The notes: a model not told the origin generated them from the sequence alone. A stretch of DNA of 64,000 nt from Paucibacter sp. Y2R2-4 (GCF_025717535.1 NZ_JAJIRO010000004.1:124001-188000); one strand, 5' to 3'; shown: positions 1 to 8,688, counted from the first letter of the stretch. Program-made: numbers and translations.

Positions 1-106
1 GGCGCTGCAGCAGCAATTGAGCCGCCAGGCCGACGCCAGGGTCGTCGTCAAGCAGCAAAAGGCTGTGGCGTGGTGTCAGGAGGAGGTCGTCGTCTTCTTC
101 ATTCAC
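1..106 (-). CDS. response regulator, N-terminal fragment (partial, runs off the window start)
   Basis: Read leftward from a GTG at 104-106, the frame gives about 35 residues with an acidic start, then a short hydrophobic strand and a triple Asp (LLLLDDDPGV). That is the look of the acidic pocket at the start of a receiver domain. The rest lies outside the window, so the output domain and phospho-acceptor Asp cannot be seen. It is divergent from the MacB-type ABC operon at 250, an arrangement known for sigma-54-type regulators that sit beside such exporters, so a role in controlling that operon is plausible. The frame stays open upstream of the GTG, so the start is uncertain. Confidence 0.5.
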   Translation of the reverse strand, partial: MNEEDDDLLLTPRHSLLLLDDDPGVGLAAQLLLQR

Positions 107-249
107 GGCCTGCAGTTTCGCAGTTTGAGACGCGCGCGCGCCAGACCGGTGTTCGGAAACGGACAGGGGGCTTGGCCGCCACGCGCCCTGCGCCGATGCT
201 GCGAAGCCTGCACCCCTCATTTCTTTGACCGACCGAATCAGGACTCCGC

Positions 250-936
250 ATGATCGAACTCAGCCAACTGAGCAAACGCCACCGCGCCGGTGACGTCGAA
301 ACCACCGCCTTGAACGCCATTGACCTACGCATTGAAGCGGGCGAGTACGTAGCCATCACCGGCCCCTCGGGCTGCGGCAAGTCCACCCTCTTGGGGCTCT
401 TGGGCTTGCTGGACCGGCCCAGCAGCGGCAGCTACCGACTGGAGGGCGAAGACATCAGCCGCAAGTCGGCGCGCGAGTTGGCCGCTATCCGCCGAGGTCG
501 CATCGGCTTTGTGTTCCAGAGCTTCAATCTTGTGGACGACTTGAGCGTGCGAGACAACATTCAGCTGGCCTTGCGCTACGGCTCCATGCCGGTGGCGGGT
601 CAGCGGGCGCGGGTGGACGAGGTCTTGCATCGCCTGGGCCTGGCGCACCGTGCCGAGCACAGACCCAGCCAGCTCAGCGGCGGCCAGCAGCAACGCGTGG
701 CCATTGCCCGCGCCATCGCCGCCCGGCCGGCACTGCTTTTGGCGGACGAGCCCACCGGCAATTTGGACAGCGCCCATGGCCAGGAAGTGATGCGCCTCTT
801 GCGCGAACTCAATGAAGAGGGCACGACCCTGGTGATGGTGACCCACAGCCCCGAGCATGCGGCCCTGGCCTCGCGCACCGTTCGCTTGCTGGATGGCCGG
901 GTGCTGGTGGACGCCCACACGGAGCAGTACGCATGA
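250..936 (+). CDS. ABC transporter ATP-binding protein, MacB/LolD type
   Basis: This 228-residue protein is the cytoplasmic ATPase of an ABC exporter. All nucleotide-binding motifs are intact: Walker A GPSGCGKST at residues 38-46, Q-loop around residue 90, signature LSGGQ at 142-146, Walker B ALLLADEP at 161-168 and the switch His at 199. Length and motif order match the MacB/LolD/FtsE branch, whose members pair with FtsX-like permeases and move lipoproteins, peptides or drugs across the envelope. Its stop overlaps the start of the permease gene by ATGA, so the two are co-translated. No membrane-fusion partner follows, so the substrate is unknown. Confidence 0.93.
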   Translation: MIELSQLSKRHRAGDVETTALNAIDLRIEAGEYVAITGPSGCGKSTLLGLLGLLDRPSSGSYRLEGEDISRKSARELAAIRRGRIGFVFQSFNLVDDLSVRDNIQLALRYGSMPVAGQRARVDEVLHRLGLAHRAEHRPSQLSGGQQQRVAIARAIAARPALLLADEPTGNLDSAHGQEVMRLLRELNEEGTTLVMVTHSPEHAALASRTVRLLDGRVLVDAHTEQYA

Positions 937-3404
937 GTGCCCCCATGAGTATCCAATGGCCTGCCCTGCTCCGCGAAGCCTGCGCCGGCTTGGCCCAGCG
1001 CGCCTCGGCCACCTGGGTGTCTTGCGGCGGCATGATGTTGGCCATGGCGGCCTGCGCCCTGGTGGCGGTCTTGGCGCTCTCGCGTGCCGCCATCGACCCC
1101 GGCGTGCCCGAGCCCGAGCGGGTGGTGATGCTGGACTTCATGAGCCATCAGCCCGGCGAAGAGGCGCGCTGGCAACTGGCCTCGCCGGCCGGCCTGGTGC
1201 CGCTGCTGAAGAGCCGCGGCCTGCCGCTGGAGCTGATCAGCCGCAGCAGCAGCGCCGGCTTCACCTTGCAGCTGAATGCCGATGGGCAAAACCGTTTGGA
1301 GGTGGTGCGCGTGCTGGCGGCCGACCCGGATTTGGCGCCGCTGATGGGCATCAAGGCTCTGCACGGCGATTTGCCGGCCACGCTGCGCCGCCGCGACGCG
1401 ATTGCGCTGACGCCCAAGCTGGTTCACAAGCTCTGGGGCGAGCTGCCGCTGGCCGAGGCCTTGGGCCGCACGGTCGAATGCCGGGGCAAGGCCTATCAGG
1501 TGACGGCGGTGATTCCGGCCATCGACTCGCGCAGCAGCCTGAACGCCGCACACGAGGCCATGGCCAGCTTTGAACTGGAAGGCACCGACTTCCGCGGCGG
1601 CATGTTCGACAGCCCCGAGGCGGTGGAGAGCATTCACCAAGGCAATGCCCAGATCTACGCCCGCTTGCGCCCCGGCACCCGGCCCGAGCAAGTGCTGCCG
1701 CTGCTGGAGCAGGCCTACCAGGCCCACCCGCTTTACGCCAAGCTGCCGGCCGAATGGAAGGACAAGAGCCCCAGCAAGAAAGCGGTCGAGTTTCGCGTTC
1801 TGCCCCTGACGCAATTGCCGCTGGAAGGTCAAGCCATGGTGTGGGACTTGCTGCTCGCCTTAGGCGCCGCAAGCGCTCTGCTCTTCATGCTGGCCGCCAT
1901 CAACAGCATGAATCTGCAAACCGCGCAGCTGCTGCAGCGCCGGCGCGAGACCGCGCTGCGCCGCAGCCTGGGCGCCACCGGCTTTGACTTGCTCAAGCTC
2001 TGGAGTCTGGAACTCTTGCTGAGCCTGCTGATCAGCGCGGCCGGCGCCGCCCTGCTGGTGTGGTGGTTGGCCCCGGCGGTGGCCGACTGGCTGGGCCTGA
2101 GCGCCGAGCGGCCGATTCTGGACGCCCTGCCTTCGCAGGTCTTGCTGGGCCTGGGCGCAGCAGTCCTCGTGCTGCTGCCTTTGAGCTTGGCCTTGCCGGC
2201 CGGCATGGCGTTGCGCCAGGTGCCGGCCCCGGCTTTGCAGGGCCGCACCGCCAGCGAAGGACCGTGGGGCCGGCGTGTGCGCCAAGGTCTACTAACTCTG
2301 CAACTGTGCGGCGCCTTGCTGCTGCTGGCGCTGACCGGTGTGTTGAGCCTGCAGCATCGGCATATGGTGATGGCGGACCGCGGCATTGAAACGCAAAACC
2401 GCTTGGTGCTCAGCGCCATTGTCGAACGCGACTTTGTGCCCAAGATGGATGCCTTTGCCGAAGGACTGCGCCAGCATCCGGCCATCCAGCATTTCGCTTT
2501 CAGTTCGGCCCGCCCGGCCATGGACACCGATGGCCCCAGCGAGTTTCATGTCGGCCCCAAAGGCGACAAGCAAATGCTGCGCATGACCATCGCCTCGCCC
2601 AGCTTTTTTGACACCTATGGCATCAAGGTGCTGGCCGGCGACCCGAAGAGCGGCAGCGGCGAGGGGCGCTTGGTGATCGACGCCAAGGCCGCGCGCCTGC
2701 TCGGCTTTGCCTCGCCGCAAGCCGCTGTGGGCGCGGTGCTGCGCGGCGGCGGTGACCTGGCCAAAGAAGGCCAGGAGCAGCGCCGAGTGGTGGCGGTGGT
2801 GAATGACATCAAGCAAGAGTCGGCCCGCGAGGCGGCCCGCCCGCAAGGCTTCATGCTCAGCGACGAGCCGCAGTGGGACCTGACCGTCTATGGCCCCGAC
2901 CCGGTCGCCCTGCGTCAGGCCTTGGAATCGGTATGGACCAGCCATGGCCCGCCGCTGGCGCATCTGATCTGGACGGCCGATGAGCAGCGCGCCCGTGTCT
3001 ACCACCTGGAGAAGCTGCTCAGCTGGCTGCTGGCTGCTGTGGCCTTGGTGGCGGTGGGCGTGGCCATGTTGGGCGCCTATGCCTTGGTCGCCGACACCTT
3101 GCGCCGCCGCCGTACTGAGCTGGTTCTGCGCCGTTTGCATGGCGCCGGCCATGGCGCCATTGCCCGCGAAGTGGCGGCCGAGTTTGCGTGGCCTTTGGCG
3201 CTGGCGGCCTTGATCGGTCTGCCGCTGGCCTGGCTGTTGGGCCAAGGCTATCTGAGCGAGTTTGTCGACCGCATCGACCTGGCCTCGGGCCTGCTACTGC
3301 CGCTGGCATCGGCTGCCATCCTCACCCTGCTGGTCACCGCCCTGGCGGCCCTGCGCCATGTGCGGCTGGCCCTGGCTTTGCAGCCGATCGAGGCGCTGCG
3401 CTGA
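933..3404 (+). CDS. ABC transporter permease with two FtsX domains (MacB/ADOP-like)
   Basis: The 823-residue inner-membrane protein is the permease partner of the ATPase just upstream. Membrane segments are visible near residues 30-50, 302-325, 358-380, 402-425, 450-472, 693-718, 750-773 and 783-808. That gives two FtsX-like four-helix units, each with a large periplasmic domain after its first helix. The RRRRTELVLRR and RRRETALRRSLGATG stretches after helices are typical cytoplasmic coupling segments of FtsX proteins. The double-FtsX layout resembles the fused ADOP type rather than single MacB. A stem-loop at 3425-3455 follows and probably closes the operon. The substrate cannot be read from sequence. 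Confidence 0.9.
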   Translation: MSAPMSIQWPALLREACAGLAQRASATWVSCGGMMLAMAACALVAVLALSRAAIDPGVPEPERVVMLDFMSHQPGEEARWQLASPAGLVPLLKSRGLPLELISRSSSAGFTLQLNADGQNRLEVVRVLAADPDLAPLMGIKALHGDLPATLRRRDAIALTPKLVHKLWGELPLAEALGRTVECRGKAYQVTAVIPAIDSRSSLNAAHEAMASFELEGTDFRGGMFDSPEAVESIHQGNAQIYARLRPGTRPEQVLPLLEQAYQAHPLYAKLPAEWKDKSPSKKAVEFRVLPLTQLPLEGQAMVWDLLLALGAASALLFMLAAINSMNLQTAQLLQRRRETALRRSLGATGFDLLKLWSLELLLSLLISAAGAALLVWWLAPAVADWLGLSAERPILDALPSQVLLGLGAAVLVLLPLSLALPAGMALRQVPAPALQGRTASEGPWGRRVRQGLLTLQLCGALLLLALTGVLSLQHRHMVMADRGIETQNRLVLSAIVERDFVPKMDAFAEGLRQHPAIQHFAFSSARPAMDTDGPSEFHVGPKGDKQMLRMTIASPSFFDTYGIKVLAGDPKSGSGEGRLVIDAKAARLLGFASPQAAVGAVLRGGGDLAKEGQEQRRVVAVVNDIKQESAREAARPQGFMLSDEPQWDLTVYGPDPVALRQALESVWTSHGPPLAHLIWTADEQRARVYHLEKLLSWLLAAVALVAVGVAMLGAYALVADTLRRRRTELVLRRLHGAGHGAIAREVAAEFAWPLALAALIGLPLAWLLGQGYLSEFVDRIDLASGLLLPLASAAILTLLVTALAALRHVRLALALQPIEALR

Positions 3405-3424
3405 GCGAGGCTTGTTCTGACGGG

Positions 3425-3455
3425 GAAGGCGCCAAGGCTATGTCTTGGCGCCTTC
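3425..3455 (+). terminator. stem-loop after the ABC permease gene
   Basis: A perfect 12-bp inverted repeat (GAAGGCGCCAAG at 3425-3436 pairing with 3444-3455) with a 7-base loop lies 20 bases after the permease stop. No clear T-run follows, so it may be a weak terminator or an mRNA-stabilising hairpin. The rest of the 3405-3550 gap shows nothing recognisable. Confidence 0.55.
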
Positions 3456-3550
3456 ACTTCTCCGCGCCTTTGCGCCCACTCGCCACAGCGCTGATCCCAC
3501 TCGCCCCATCCGGCTTGGCCTGAGGCACCTGGCGCGGCGATGCTGGCGGC

Positions 3551-4828
3551 ATGGAACACACACCTCCTCCTCAAGCCCGCCTCGCCGCAACAGACGGCCA
3601 GCGCCTGTTCTTCCTGGATTGGCTGCGCATTCTGGCGTTTGCGCTGCTGGTGCCTTATCACGTGGGCATGTACTACGTGAGCTGGGGCTGGCATGTCAAA
3701 AGCCCGGCCGCCAGCACCGCTTTGGAGCCCTTCATGCTGCTGAGCGCGCCTTGGCGCTTGGGCCTGCTGTTCTTCATTGGCGGCGTGGCGCTGGCGCAGG
3801 CTTGGGGCCGCTCGCCTGCGGGCCTGCTGCGCCGCCGCAGCGCGCGCTTGCTGCTGCCCTGGTTGTTTGGCATCTTGCTCATCGTGCCGCCGCAAAGCTA
3901 TATTGAGGTGATCCACAAGCTGGGCTACTCGGGGTCTTACCTCGAATTCATGCGGCTCGCGCTGCGAGGCTATGGCGGCTTTTGCCGTATCGAAGAGGGG
4001 CGCCGGCAATGCCTGAGCCTGCCGGCCTGGAACCACCTTTGGTTTCTGCCCTATCTCTGGCTTTACGGCCTGATCGCCTGGGTCCTGATGCGCCGCCTGC
4101 CGGCATGGCTGGACACAACATCCCAGCGTTTGGCCGCGCTCGGGCCCGTGGCTGTGCTGCTGGGCTTGAGCCTGCCGCTGGTGCTGGCTCGGCAGCTGGC
4201 GGGCGCCTTTCCGTCGACTCACAACCTCACCTGGGATTGGTACAACCACGCCCAGTACCTGAGCCTGTTCGTGCTGGGGCTCTTGGCCGCCAAGGCCGGC
4301 GCATCGTTCTGGGCGCGCTTGGGAGATTTGCGAGTGGTCGCATTGCTCGGCGCATTGGCCAGCTGGGGGCTGCTCTTGAGTTACTTCGCTGCTTATGCAG
4401 ACGCCACACCGCCTGAATCCTTGCGGGTGCTGATGCGCGGCATTTGGGGCTTGATGCAATGGTGGGCCATGGTGGCCGCCTGCGGCTTTGCCTACCGTCA
4501 CCTGAACTTCGATTCGGTCTGGCGCCAGCGCCTCAGTGCCGCGGTGTTTTGTGTTTACATCCTGCACCAAACCTTGATCGTGCTGCTGACGCAGGCCCTC
4601 TTGCCTTGGCAGCTCGCTCCTATCCCCGAGGGCCTGCTCTTGATCGGATTGACTTTCGCTCTGTGCACCCTGGGCTATGGCCTGGCCCGCCTGCTGCCGG
4701 CACCACTGGCCCTGCTGCTGGGCGTGGACAAGAAGCGCAACAAGGCACAAAAGCCCCAGCTCGTGCCGCTGCCACAGACTGCCTCCACAATGGCGGCTGT
4801 TTCCACAGCTCCGCCCCACACCCCATGA
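3551..4828 (+). CDS. acyltransferase 3 family membrane protein (OpgC-like)
   Basis: The 425-residue polytopic membrane protein begins with LDWLRILAFALLVPYHVG, which holds the Arg-x10-His pair characteristic of the acyltransferase 3 family (PF01757). About ten hydrophobic helices follow. Members transfer acyl or succinyl groups to sugars on the periplasmic side, for example OpgC on osmoregulated glucans. The acceptor here cannot be deduced. The gene ends in an ATGA overlap with the glyoxalase gene, implying co-translation although no functional link is obvious. The Pro/Lys/Gln-rich tail after the last helix is probably a cytoplasmic extension. Confidence 0.82.
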   Translation: MEHTPPPQARLAATDGQRLFFLDWLRILAFALLVPYHVGMYYVSWGWHVKSPAASTALEPFMLLSAPWRLGLLFFIGGVALAQAWGRSPAGLLRRRSARLLLPWLFGILLIVPPQSYIEVIHKLGYSGSYLEFMRLALRGYGGFCRIEEGRRQCLSLPAWNHLWFLPYLWLYGLIAWVLMRRLPAWLDTTSQRLAALGPVAVLLGLSLPLVLARQLAGAFPSTHNLTWDWYNHAQYLSLFVLGLLAAKAGASFWARLGDLRVVALLGALASWGLLLSYFAAYADATPPESLRVLMRGIWGLMQWWAMVAACGFAYRHLNFDSVWRQRLSAAVFCVYILHQTLIVLLTQALLPWQLAPIPEGLLLIGLTFALCTLGYGLARLLPAPLALLLGVDKKRNKAQKPQLVPLPQTASTMAAVSTAPPHTP

Positions 4829-5271
4829 AATACCTGCACACCATGGTGCGCGTCACCGACCTCGACGCCTCGCTCAAGTTCTACCGCGATGCCCTCGGCA
4901 TGCACGAGGTGCGCCGCAGCGAGCATGAAGCCGGCCGCTTCACCCTGGTCTATCTGGCCGCCCCCGGCGACGAAGCCGGCAAGTACCAGCCCCAGGTGGA
5001 GCTGACCTACAACTGGCCCGACGCCGACGGCCAAGGCGAGGTCTACACCGGCGGCCGCAATTTCGGCCACCTGGCCTTTGCCGTGCCCGATATCTACGCC
5101 GCCTGCCAGCGCTTGATGGACCATGGTGTGGTGGTGGTGCGCCCACCGCGCGACGGCCGCATGGCGTTTGTGCGCTCGCCCGATTTGATCTCGGTCGAGC
5201 TGCTGCAAGACGGCCCGGCCCTGGCCCCGGCCGAGCCTTGGATTTCGATGCCCAATATCGGCGGCTGGTAA
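4825..5271 (+). CDS. gloA: lactoylglutathione lyase (glyoxalase I)
   Basis: The 148-residue enzyme isomerises the methylglyoxal-glutathione hemithioacetal to S-lactoylglutathione, the first step of methylglyoxal detoxification in the cytoplasm. Metal ligands expected from the E. coli enzyme are present: His5 (YLHTMVRV), Glu59 (VELTYNW), His82 (FGHLAF) and Glu125 (SVELL). The frame stays open upstream, but ATG 4825 gives the family N-terminus MKYLHTMVRVTDL and an ATGA overlap with the preceding acyltransferase gene. The length is close to the usual 135-145 residues. The family assignment is firm; choice of nickel or zinc is not visible. Confidence 0.92.
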   Translation: MKYLHTMVRVTDLDASLKFYRDALGMHEVRRSEHEAGRFTLVYLAAPGDEAGKYQPQVELTYNWPDADGQGEVYTGGRNFGHLAFAVPDIYAACQRLMDHGVVVVRPPRDGRMAFVRSPDLISVELLQDGPALAPAEPWISMPNIGGW

Positions 5272-5302
5272 AGGCCAAGCCCGTCGTCAAGGGAGAAGCC
5301 CT

Positions 5303-6709
5303 ATGGGTTTTCACGCCAGCGTCGGCGCGCAAAGCTATGCCTTCAGCAGCCTGGCCGAGCTCTTGGCCAAGGCCAGCCCGGCCCGCTCGGGCGATCAGTT
5401 AGCCGGCCTGGCGGCCGAGAGCGCGCAAGAGCGTGTGGCCGCACGCCGCGCCTTGGCCGAGCTGCCGCTACGCCACTTTCTGAACGAAGCGGTGGTGCCC
5501 TACGAGGCGGACCAGATCACGCGCTTGATTCTGGACAGCCACCAGGCAAACGCTTTTGCGCCGGTGGCGCATTTGAGCGTGGGCGACTTCCGCAACTGGC
5601 TCTTGTCCGATGCGGCAACGTCAGCCGCGCTGAGCGCACTGGCGCCGGGGCTCACGCCTGAGATGGTGGCCGCCGTCAGCAAACTGATGCGCAACCAAGA
5701 CCTGATGCTGGTGTCCAGCCGCTGCCGCGTCGTCACCCGCTTTCGCTCCACCCTGGGCTTGCCCGGCCATCTGGCGGTGCGCCTGCAACCGAACCACCCG
5801 ACCGACAGCCCGGCCGGCATCGTCGCCAGCATCCTCGACGGCCTGATGTACGGCGCCGGCGATGCGGTCATCGGCATCAACCCGGCGGCCGATAGCGTAC
5901 CCGCCATGATGCGCCTGCTGCATCTGCTGGACGACTTGATCCAGCGCCACCAGATCCCCACGCAAAGCTGTGTGCTGACCCATGTCAGCAACACGCTGCA
6001 AGCCATCGAACAAGGTGCGCCGGTGGATCTGGTGTTCCAGTCGATTGCCGGCAGCGAAGCTGCCAATCGCAGCTTTGGCATCGACCTCGCGCTGCTAGAT
6101 GAAGCCCATGCGGCTGCGCTGTCGCTGCGGCGCGGCCATGAACACGTGATGTACTTTGAGACCGGCCAGGGCAGCGCCCTGTCGGCCAATGCCCACCACG
6201 GCGTCGATCAACAAACCATGGAGGTGCGCGCTTATGCGGTGGCGCGGCGCTACCAGCCGCTGTTGGTCAACACGGTGGTGGGCTTCATCGGACCAGAGTA
6301 TTTGTACGACGGCAAGCAGATCATCCGCGCTGGGCTAGAAGACCATTTCTGCGGCAAGCTGCTGGGCCTGCCTATGGGTTGCGACATCTGCTACACCAAC
6401 CACGCCGAGGCCGACCAAGATGATATGGACTCGCTCTTGGTGCTCTTGGCCAGCGCCGGGCTGAACTTCATGATGGGTGTGCCCGGCGCCGACGATGTGA
6501 TGCTGAACTACCAAAGCACGTCCTTCCACGATGCCTTGTTCGCCCGCAAGTTGCTGGGTCTGAAGCGCGCACCGGAGTTCGAGGCCTGGCTGCAGGCCAT
6601 GGGCATCACCGATGCGACCGGCGCGCTCTTGCCGGCAAGACCTGGCCCTGCCCTCTTGGCTGATTCGCTGACTGATTCTCTAATGGCCAGGATTGGCGGC
6701 GTGCCATGA
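5303..6709 (+). CDS. eutB: ethanolamine ammonia-lyase, large subunit
   Basis: The 468-residue protein is the catalytic, adenosylcobalamin-dependent subunit that splits ethanolamine into acetaldehyde and ammonia. Recognisable EutB stretches include LMRNQDLMLVSSRCRVVTRFRS cut short (LMRNQDLMLVSSRCRV), LQPNHPTDSP, DAVIGINPAAD and MGCDICYTNHAEADQDDMD, and the length is close to the E. coli enzyme. It overlaps eutC by ATGA. No other eut gene (permease, reactivase eutA, shell proteins, aldehyde dehydrogenase) lies nearby, so this is the short, microcompartment-free form and partner functions must be elsewhere. No cobalamin riboswitch fits in the 31-base gap before it. ATG 5303 follows a GGGAGAAG ribosome site. 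Confidence 0.95.
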   Translation: MGFHASVGAQSYAFSSLAELLAKASPARSGDQLAGLAAESAQERVAARRALAELPLRHFLNEAVVPYEADQITRLILDSHQANAFAPVAHLSVGDFRNWLLSDAATSAALSALAPGLTPEMVAAVSKLMRNQDLMLVSSRCRVVTRFRSTLGLPGHLAVRLQPNHPTDSPAGIVASILDGLMYGAGDAVIGINPAADSVPAMMRLLHLLDDLIQRHQIPTQSCVLTHVSNTLQAIEQGAPVDLVFQSIAGSEAANRSFGIDLALLDEAHAAALSLRRGHEHVMYFETGQGSALSANAHHGVDQQTMEVRAYAVARRYQPLLVNTVVGFIGPEYLYDGKQIIRAGLEDHFCGKLLGLPMGCDICYTNHAEADQDDMDSLLVLLASAGLNFMMGVPGADDVMLNYQSTSFHDALFARKLLGLKRAPEFEAWLQAMGITDATGALLPARPGPALLADSLTDSLMARIGGVP

Positions 6710-7473
6710 GCGAGCAAGACATCGCCCCCGACCGCTGGGCCGCCTTGCGCAGCCATACGCCGGCGCGCATCGGCATCGGCCGGGCCGGCACCAGCTTGCC
6801 TACCCGCGAGTTGCTGGACTTTGGCGCCGCCCATGCGCAGGCGCGCGATGCCGTCTTGCTGCCGCTAGATGTGGAGGGACTCACTGCGGGATTGATGGCG
6901 GAACAAGGCCTGACCTGCTTGCACGTACAAAGCCGCTGCACCGAGCGCGAGGTCTATTTGCGCCGCCCCGATCTGGGTCGGCGGCTCAACGCGGCCTCCG
7001 CCGAGAGCTTGCGCGCGGCTGCGGGGCCGGCAGTCGATTTGGCGATCGTCCTGGCCGACGGCCTATCGGCCATCGCCTGCCAGCGCCACGGTCTGCCACT
7101 GCTGGGCTTGCTGCGCCAAGAGTTGGCCGGCGACCAACTGCGACGGGCGCCCCACATCATCATTGCCACCCAGGCGAGAGTGGCGCTGGGCGATGACATC
7201 GGCGCCCTGCTGAATGCCCGCGCGGTGCTGATGCTCTTGGGTGAGCGTCCGGGCCTGAGTTCCCCCGACAGCCTGGGCGCCTACCTGACCTTTGCCCCAC
7301 AAGTCGGCCGCACGGACGCCGAACGCAACTGCGTCAGCAATATCCGCCCCGAAGGCCTGCCCTTGGTTATCGCCGCCAAACGCATTGCCTGGCTTTTGCG
7401 TGAATCGCTGCGCCGCCAAATCAGCGGCGTTGCCTTGAAGGACGACAGCGAACGAGCGCTGCTGAGCGAGTAG
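6706..7473 (+). CDS. eutC: ethanolamine ammonia-lyase, small subunit
   Basis: The 255-residue small subunit helps hold adenosylcobalamin in the EutBC complex. Typical EutC stretches are visible: TPARIGIGRAGTSLPT near residue 15, VQSRCTEREVYLRRPDLGRR cut at the family core, IVLADGLSAIA near residue 112 and LGERPGLSSPDSLGAY near 185. It is shorter than the 295-residue E. coli protein, mostly at the N-terminus, as in other non-enteric forms. It starts inside the eutB stop (ATGA), which fits stoichiometric production. Nothing recognisable lies between its stop and the leftward gene at 7518. Confidence 0.95.
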   Translation: MSEQDIAPDRWAALRSHTPARIGIGRAGTSLPTRELLDFGAAHAQARDAVLLPLDVEGLTAGLMAEQGLTCLHVQSRCTEREVYLRRPDLGRRLNAASAESLRAAAGPAVDLAIVLADGLSAIACQRHGLPLLGLLRQELAGDQLRRAPHIIIATQARVALGDDIGALLNARAVLMLLGERPGLSSPDSLGAYLTFAPQVGRTDAERNCVSNIRPEGLPLVIAAKRIAWLLRESLRRQISGVALKDDSERALLSE

Positions 7474-7517
7474 CTCACTCAGCGCCTGTTTCATTCACTC
7501 AATCATTCATTCAGCCC

Positions 7518-7718
7518 TTAGCTTTGCGAGCCACCCGACTGCCGCGCCCTCCAGGCGCGCAGCTCCTGCCGGTACTGATCCATGGCCAGATCATGCAAAT
7601 CAAAAATGCAAGGGTCGCAGCCATTGCCGCAGCAGGCATCCAGATTGGGCTGATGCGGAGGCTTGGGCTTGGGGTCAAAGTCAGTGGCCTGCTGGGCCGG
7701 GTCAGATTGGCTTTCCAT
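7518..7718 (-). CDS. small oxidoreductase-like domain protein (PF09791 type)
   Basis: The 66-residue protein carries the compact cysteine motif CCGNGCDPCIFDLHDLA, the signature of the oxidoreductase-like N-terminal domain that occurs alone in many proteobacteria. The motif is followed by YRQELRAWRAR, as expected for the family. The four closely spaced cysteines suggest metal or redox chemistry, but no activity is established. I take ATG 7718 as start; a TTG two codons earlier is the alternative. It lies downstream of the tRNA-Phe gene on the same strand, separated from it by a terminator. Confidence 0.75.
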   Translation of the reverse strand: MESQSDPAQQATDFDPKPKPPHQPNLDACCGNGCDPCIFDLHDLAMDQYRQELRAWRARQSGGSQS

Positions 7719-7751
7719 CGGCAAGCAGTGTCAGAGAAATCGTCAGAAAAA

Positions 7752-7782
7752 CAAAAAAGCGGCCTTTTTGAGGGGCCGCTTT
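7752..7782 (-). terminator. rho-independent terminator of the tRNA-Phe gene
   Basis: A 9-bp stem (AAAGCGGCC at 7756-7764 with 7774-7782) is followed, reading leftward, by a T-rich tract (TTTTTTGTTTTT). It lies 50 bases past the 3' end of the tRNA and ahead of the small gene ending at 7518. Confidence 0.8.
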
Positions 7783-7831
7783 CTGCTTTGACTTCGCTGC
7801 TAACTCGGTGTCAGCGTTGAAATCTTTGTTT

Positions 7832-7907
7832 TGGTGGCCTGGGGCGGAATCGAACCACCGACACGCGGATTTTCAATCCGCTGCTCTACCAACTGAGCTA
7901 CCAGGCC
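7832..7907 (-). tRNA. tRNA-Phe (anticodon GAA)
   Basis: Read leftward, the 76 bases fold as a standard cloverleaf: acceptor GGCCTGG pairing with CCAGGCC, D-loop AGCTCAGTTGGTAGAGC, anticodon stem around TTGAAAA with anticodon GAA, and T-arm GGTTCGATTCC. The 3' CCA is encoded. It is a single gene with its own terminator, between ntrX and the small PF09791-type gene. Confidence 0.97.
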
Positions 7908-7978
7908 ATCTTTTTGCTTGCTGACTTGTTTCAGAGATCTGTTTCAAATCAGCGAAGACCATGACTATAGCACCTTTT

Positions 7979-8677
7979 TTAGTTCCCGCGCTTATTTCTA
8001 CTGAGATCGACACCTAATTGTTTGAGCTTGCGATACAGGTGGGTGCGTTCGAGGCCGGTTTTCTCGGCCACACGGGTCATCGAGCCGTTCTCTTTGGCCA
8101 GATGGAACTCGAAATAGCTCTTCTCGAAAGCGTCGCGCGCTTCACGCAAGGGGCGGTCCAATTCGAAGCTTTGCTCGGAGGCCAGGCCCATGGACACGGG
8201 CTGCACCGACTGCGGCAGCATGCCCATGCTGGGCGTTGACGAGTACTGCGCCGGCGCTTCGGGGCGGATGTAGCTGATGGGTTGCTGGCCGACCGGCGGC
8301 GCGGGGCGCGGTGCAGTTTTGACCAGTGACTGCTCCACCGCGCGCAGTAGCTTTTGCAGAGTGATGGGCTTTTCCAGGAAGGCAATGGCGCCGAACTTGG
8401 TGGCCTCCACGGCCGTATCGATGGTGCCGTGCCCGCTCATCATGATGACGGGCATGGTCAGCAAGCCTGCGCCGCCCCATTCCTTCAGCAGGGTGATGCC
8501 GTCAACATCGGGCATCCAGATGTCCAGCAGGACCAGATCAGGGCGCATGCGTTCGCGCACGGCACGAGCCTGCGCGGCGTTTTCCGCCAGTTCGATCGTG
8601 TGTCCCTCATCGCTGAGGATTTCGGACAAGAGGGCGCGAATGCCCAGTTCGTCGTCAACTACAAGAATTGTTGCCAT
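7979..8677 (-). CDS. ntrX: NtrX-like response regulator lacking the AAA+ domain
   Basis: The 232-residue cytoplasmic regulator has an intact receiver domain (acidic pair in VVDDE near residue 8, phospho-acceptor Asp in LVLLDIWMPD near 52, Lys in FLEKPI near 104), a Pro/Gln-rich linker and a C-terminal Fis-type helix-turn-helix (VAEKTGLERTHLYRKLKQLG). Classical NtrX proteins carry a sigma-54 AAA+ ATPase domain between these parts; here it is absent, so the protein cannot drive sigma-54 polymerase itself. The gene follows ntrY after 11 bases and must be its partner. The name rests on that pairing and the Fis tail, so a RegA-like name is possible. Confidence 0.8.
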   Translation of the reverse strand: MATILVVDDELGIRALLSEILSDEGHTIELAENAAQARAVRERMRPDLVLLDIWMPDVDGITLLKEWGGAGLLTMPVIMMSGHGTIDTAVEATKFGAIAFLEKPITLQKLLRAVEQSLVKTAPRPAPPVGQQPISYIRPEAPAQYSSTPSMGMLPQSVQPVSMGLASEQSFELDRPLREARDAFEKSYFEFHLAKENGSMTRVAEKTGLERTHLYRKLKQLGVDLSRNKRGN

Positions 8678-8688
8678 GGATACCTAGT

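Noticed and set aside
600-1832. Long leftward open frame opposite the ABC exporter genes
   Set aside because: It is antisense to two firm genes, is rich in Gln/His/Arg as expected from a GC-rich shadow frame, and shows no domain.
3248-4819. Long leftward open frame of about 520 codons opposite the acyltransferase
   Set aside because: Composition is Gln/His-rich shadow type and it crosses two real genes; no recognisable motif.
5272-5302. Cobalamin riboswitch before eutB
   Set aside because: The gap is only 31 bases; there is no room for one, and none is visible before gloA.
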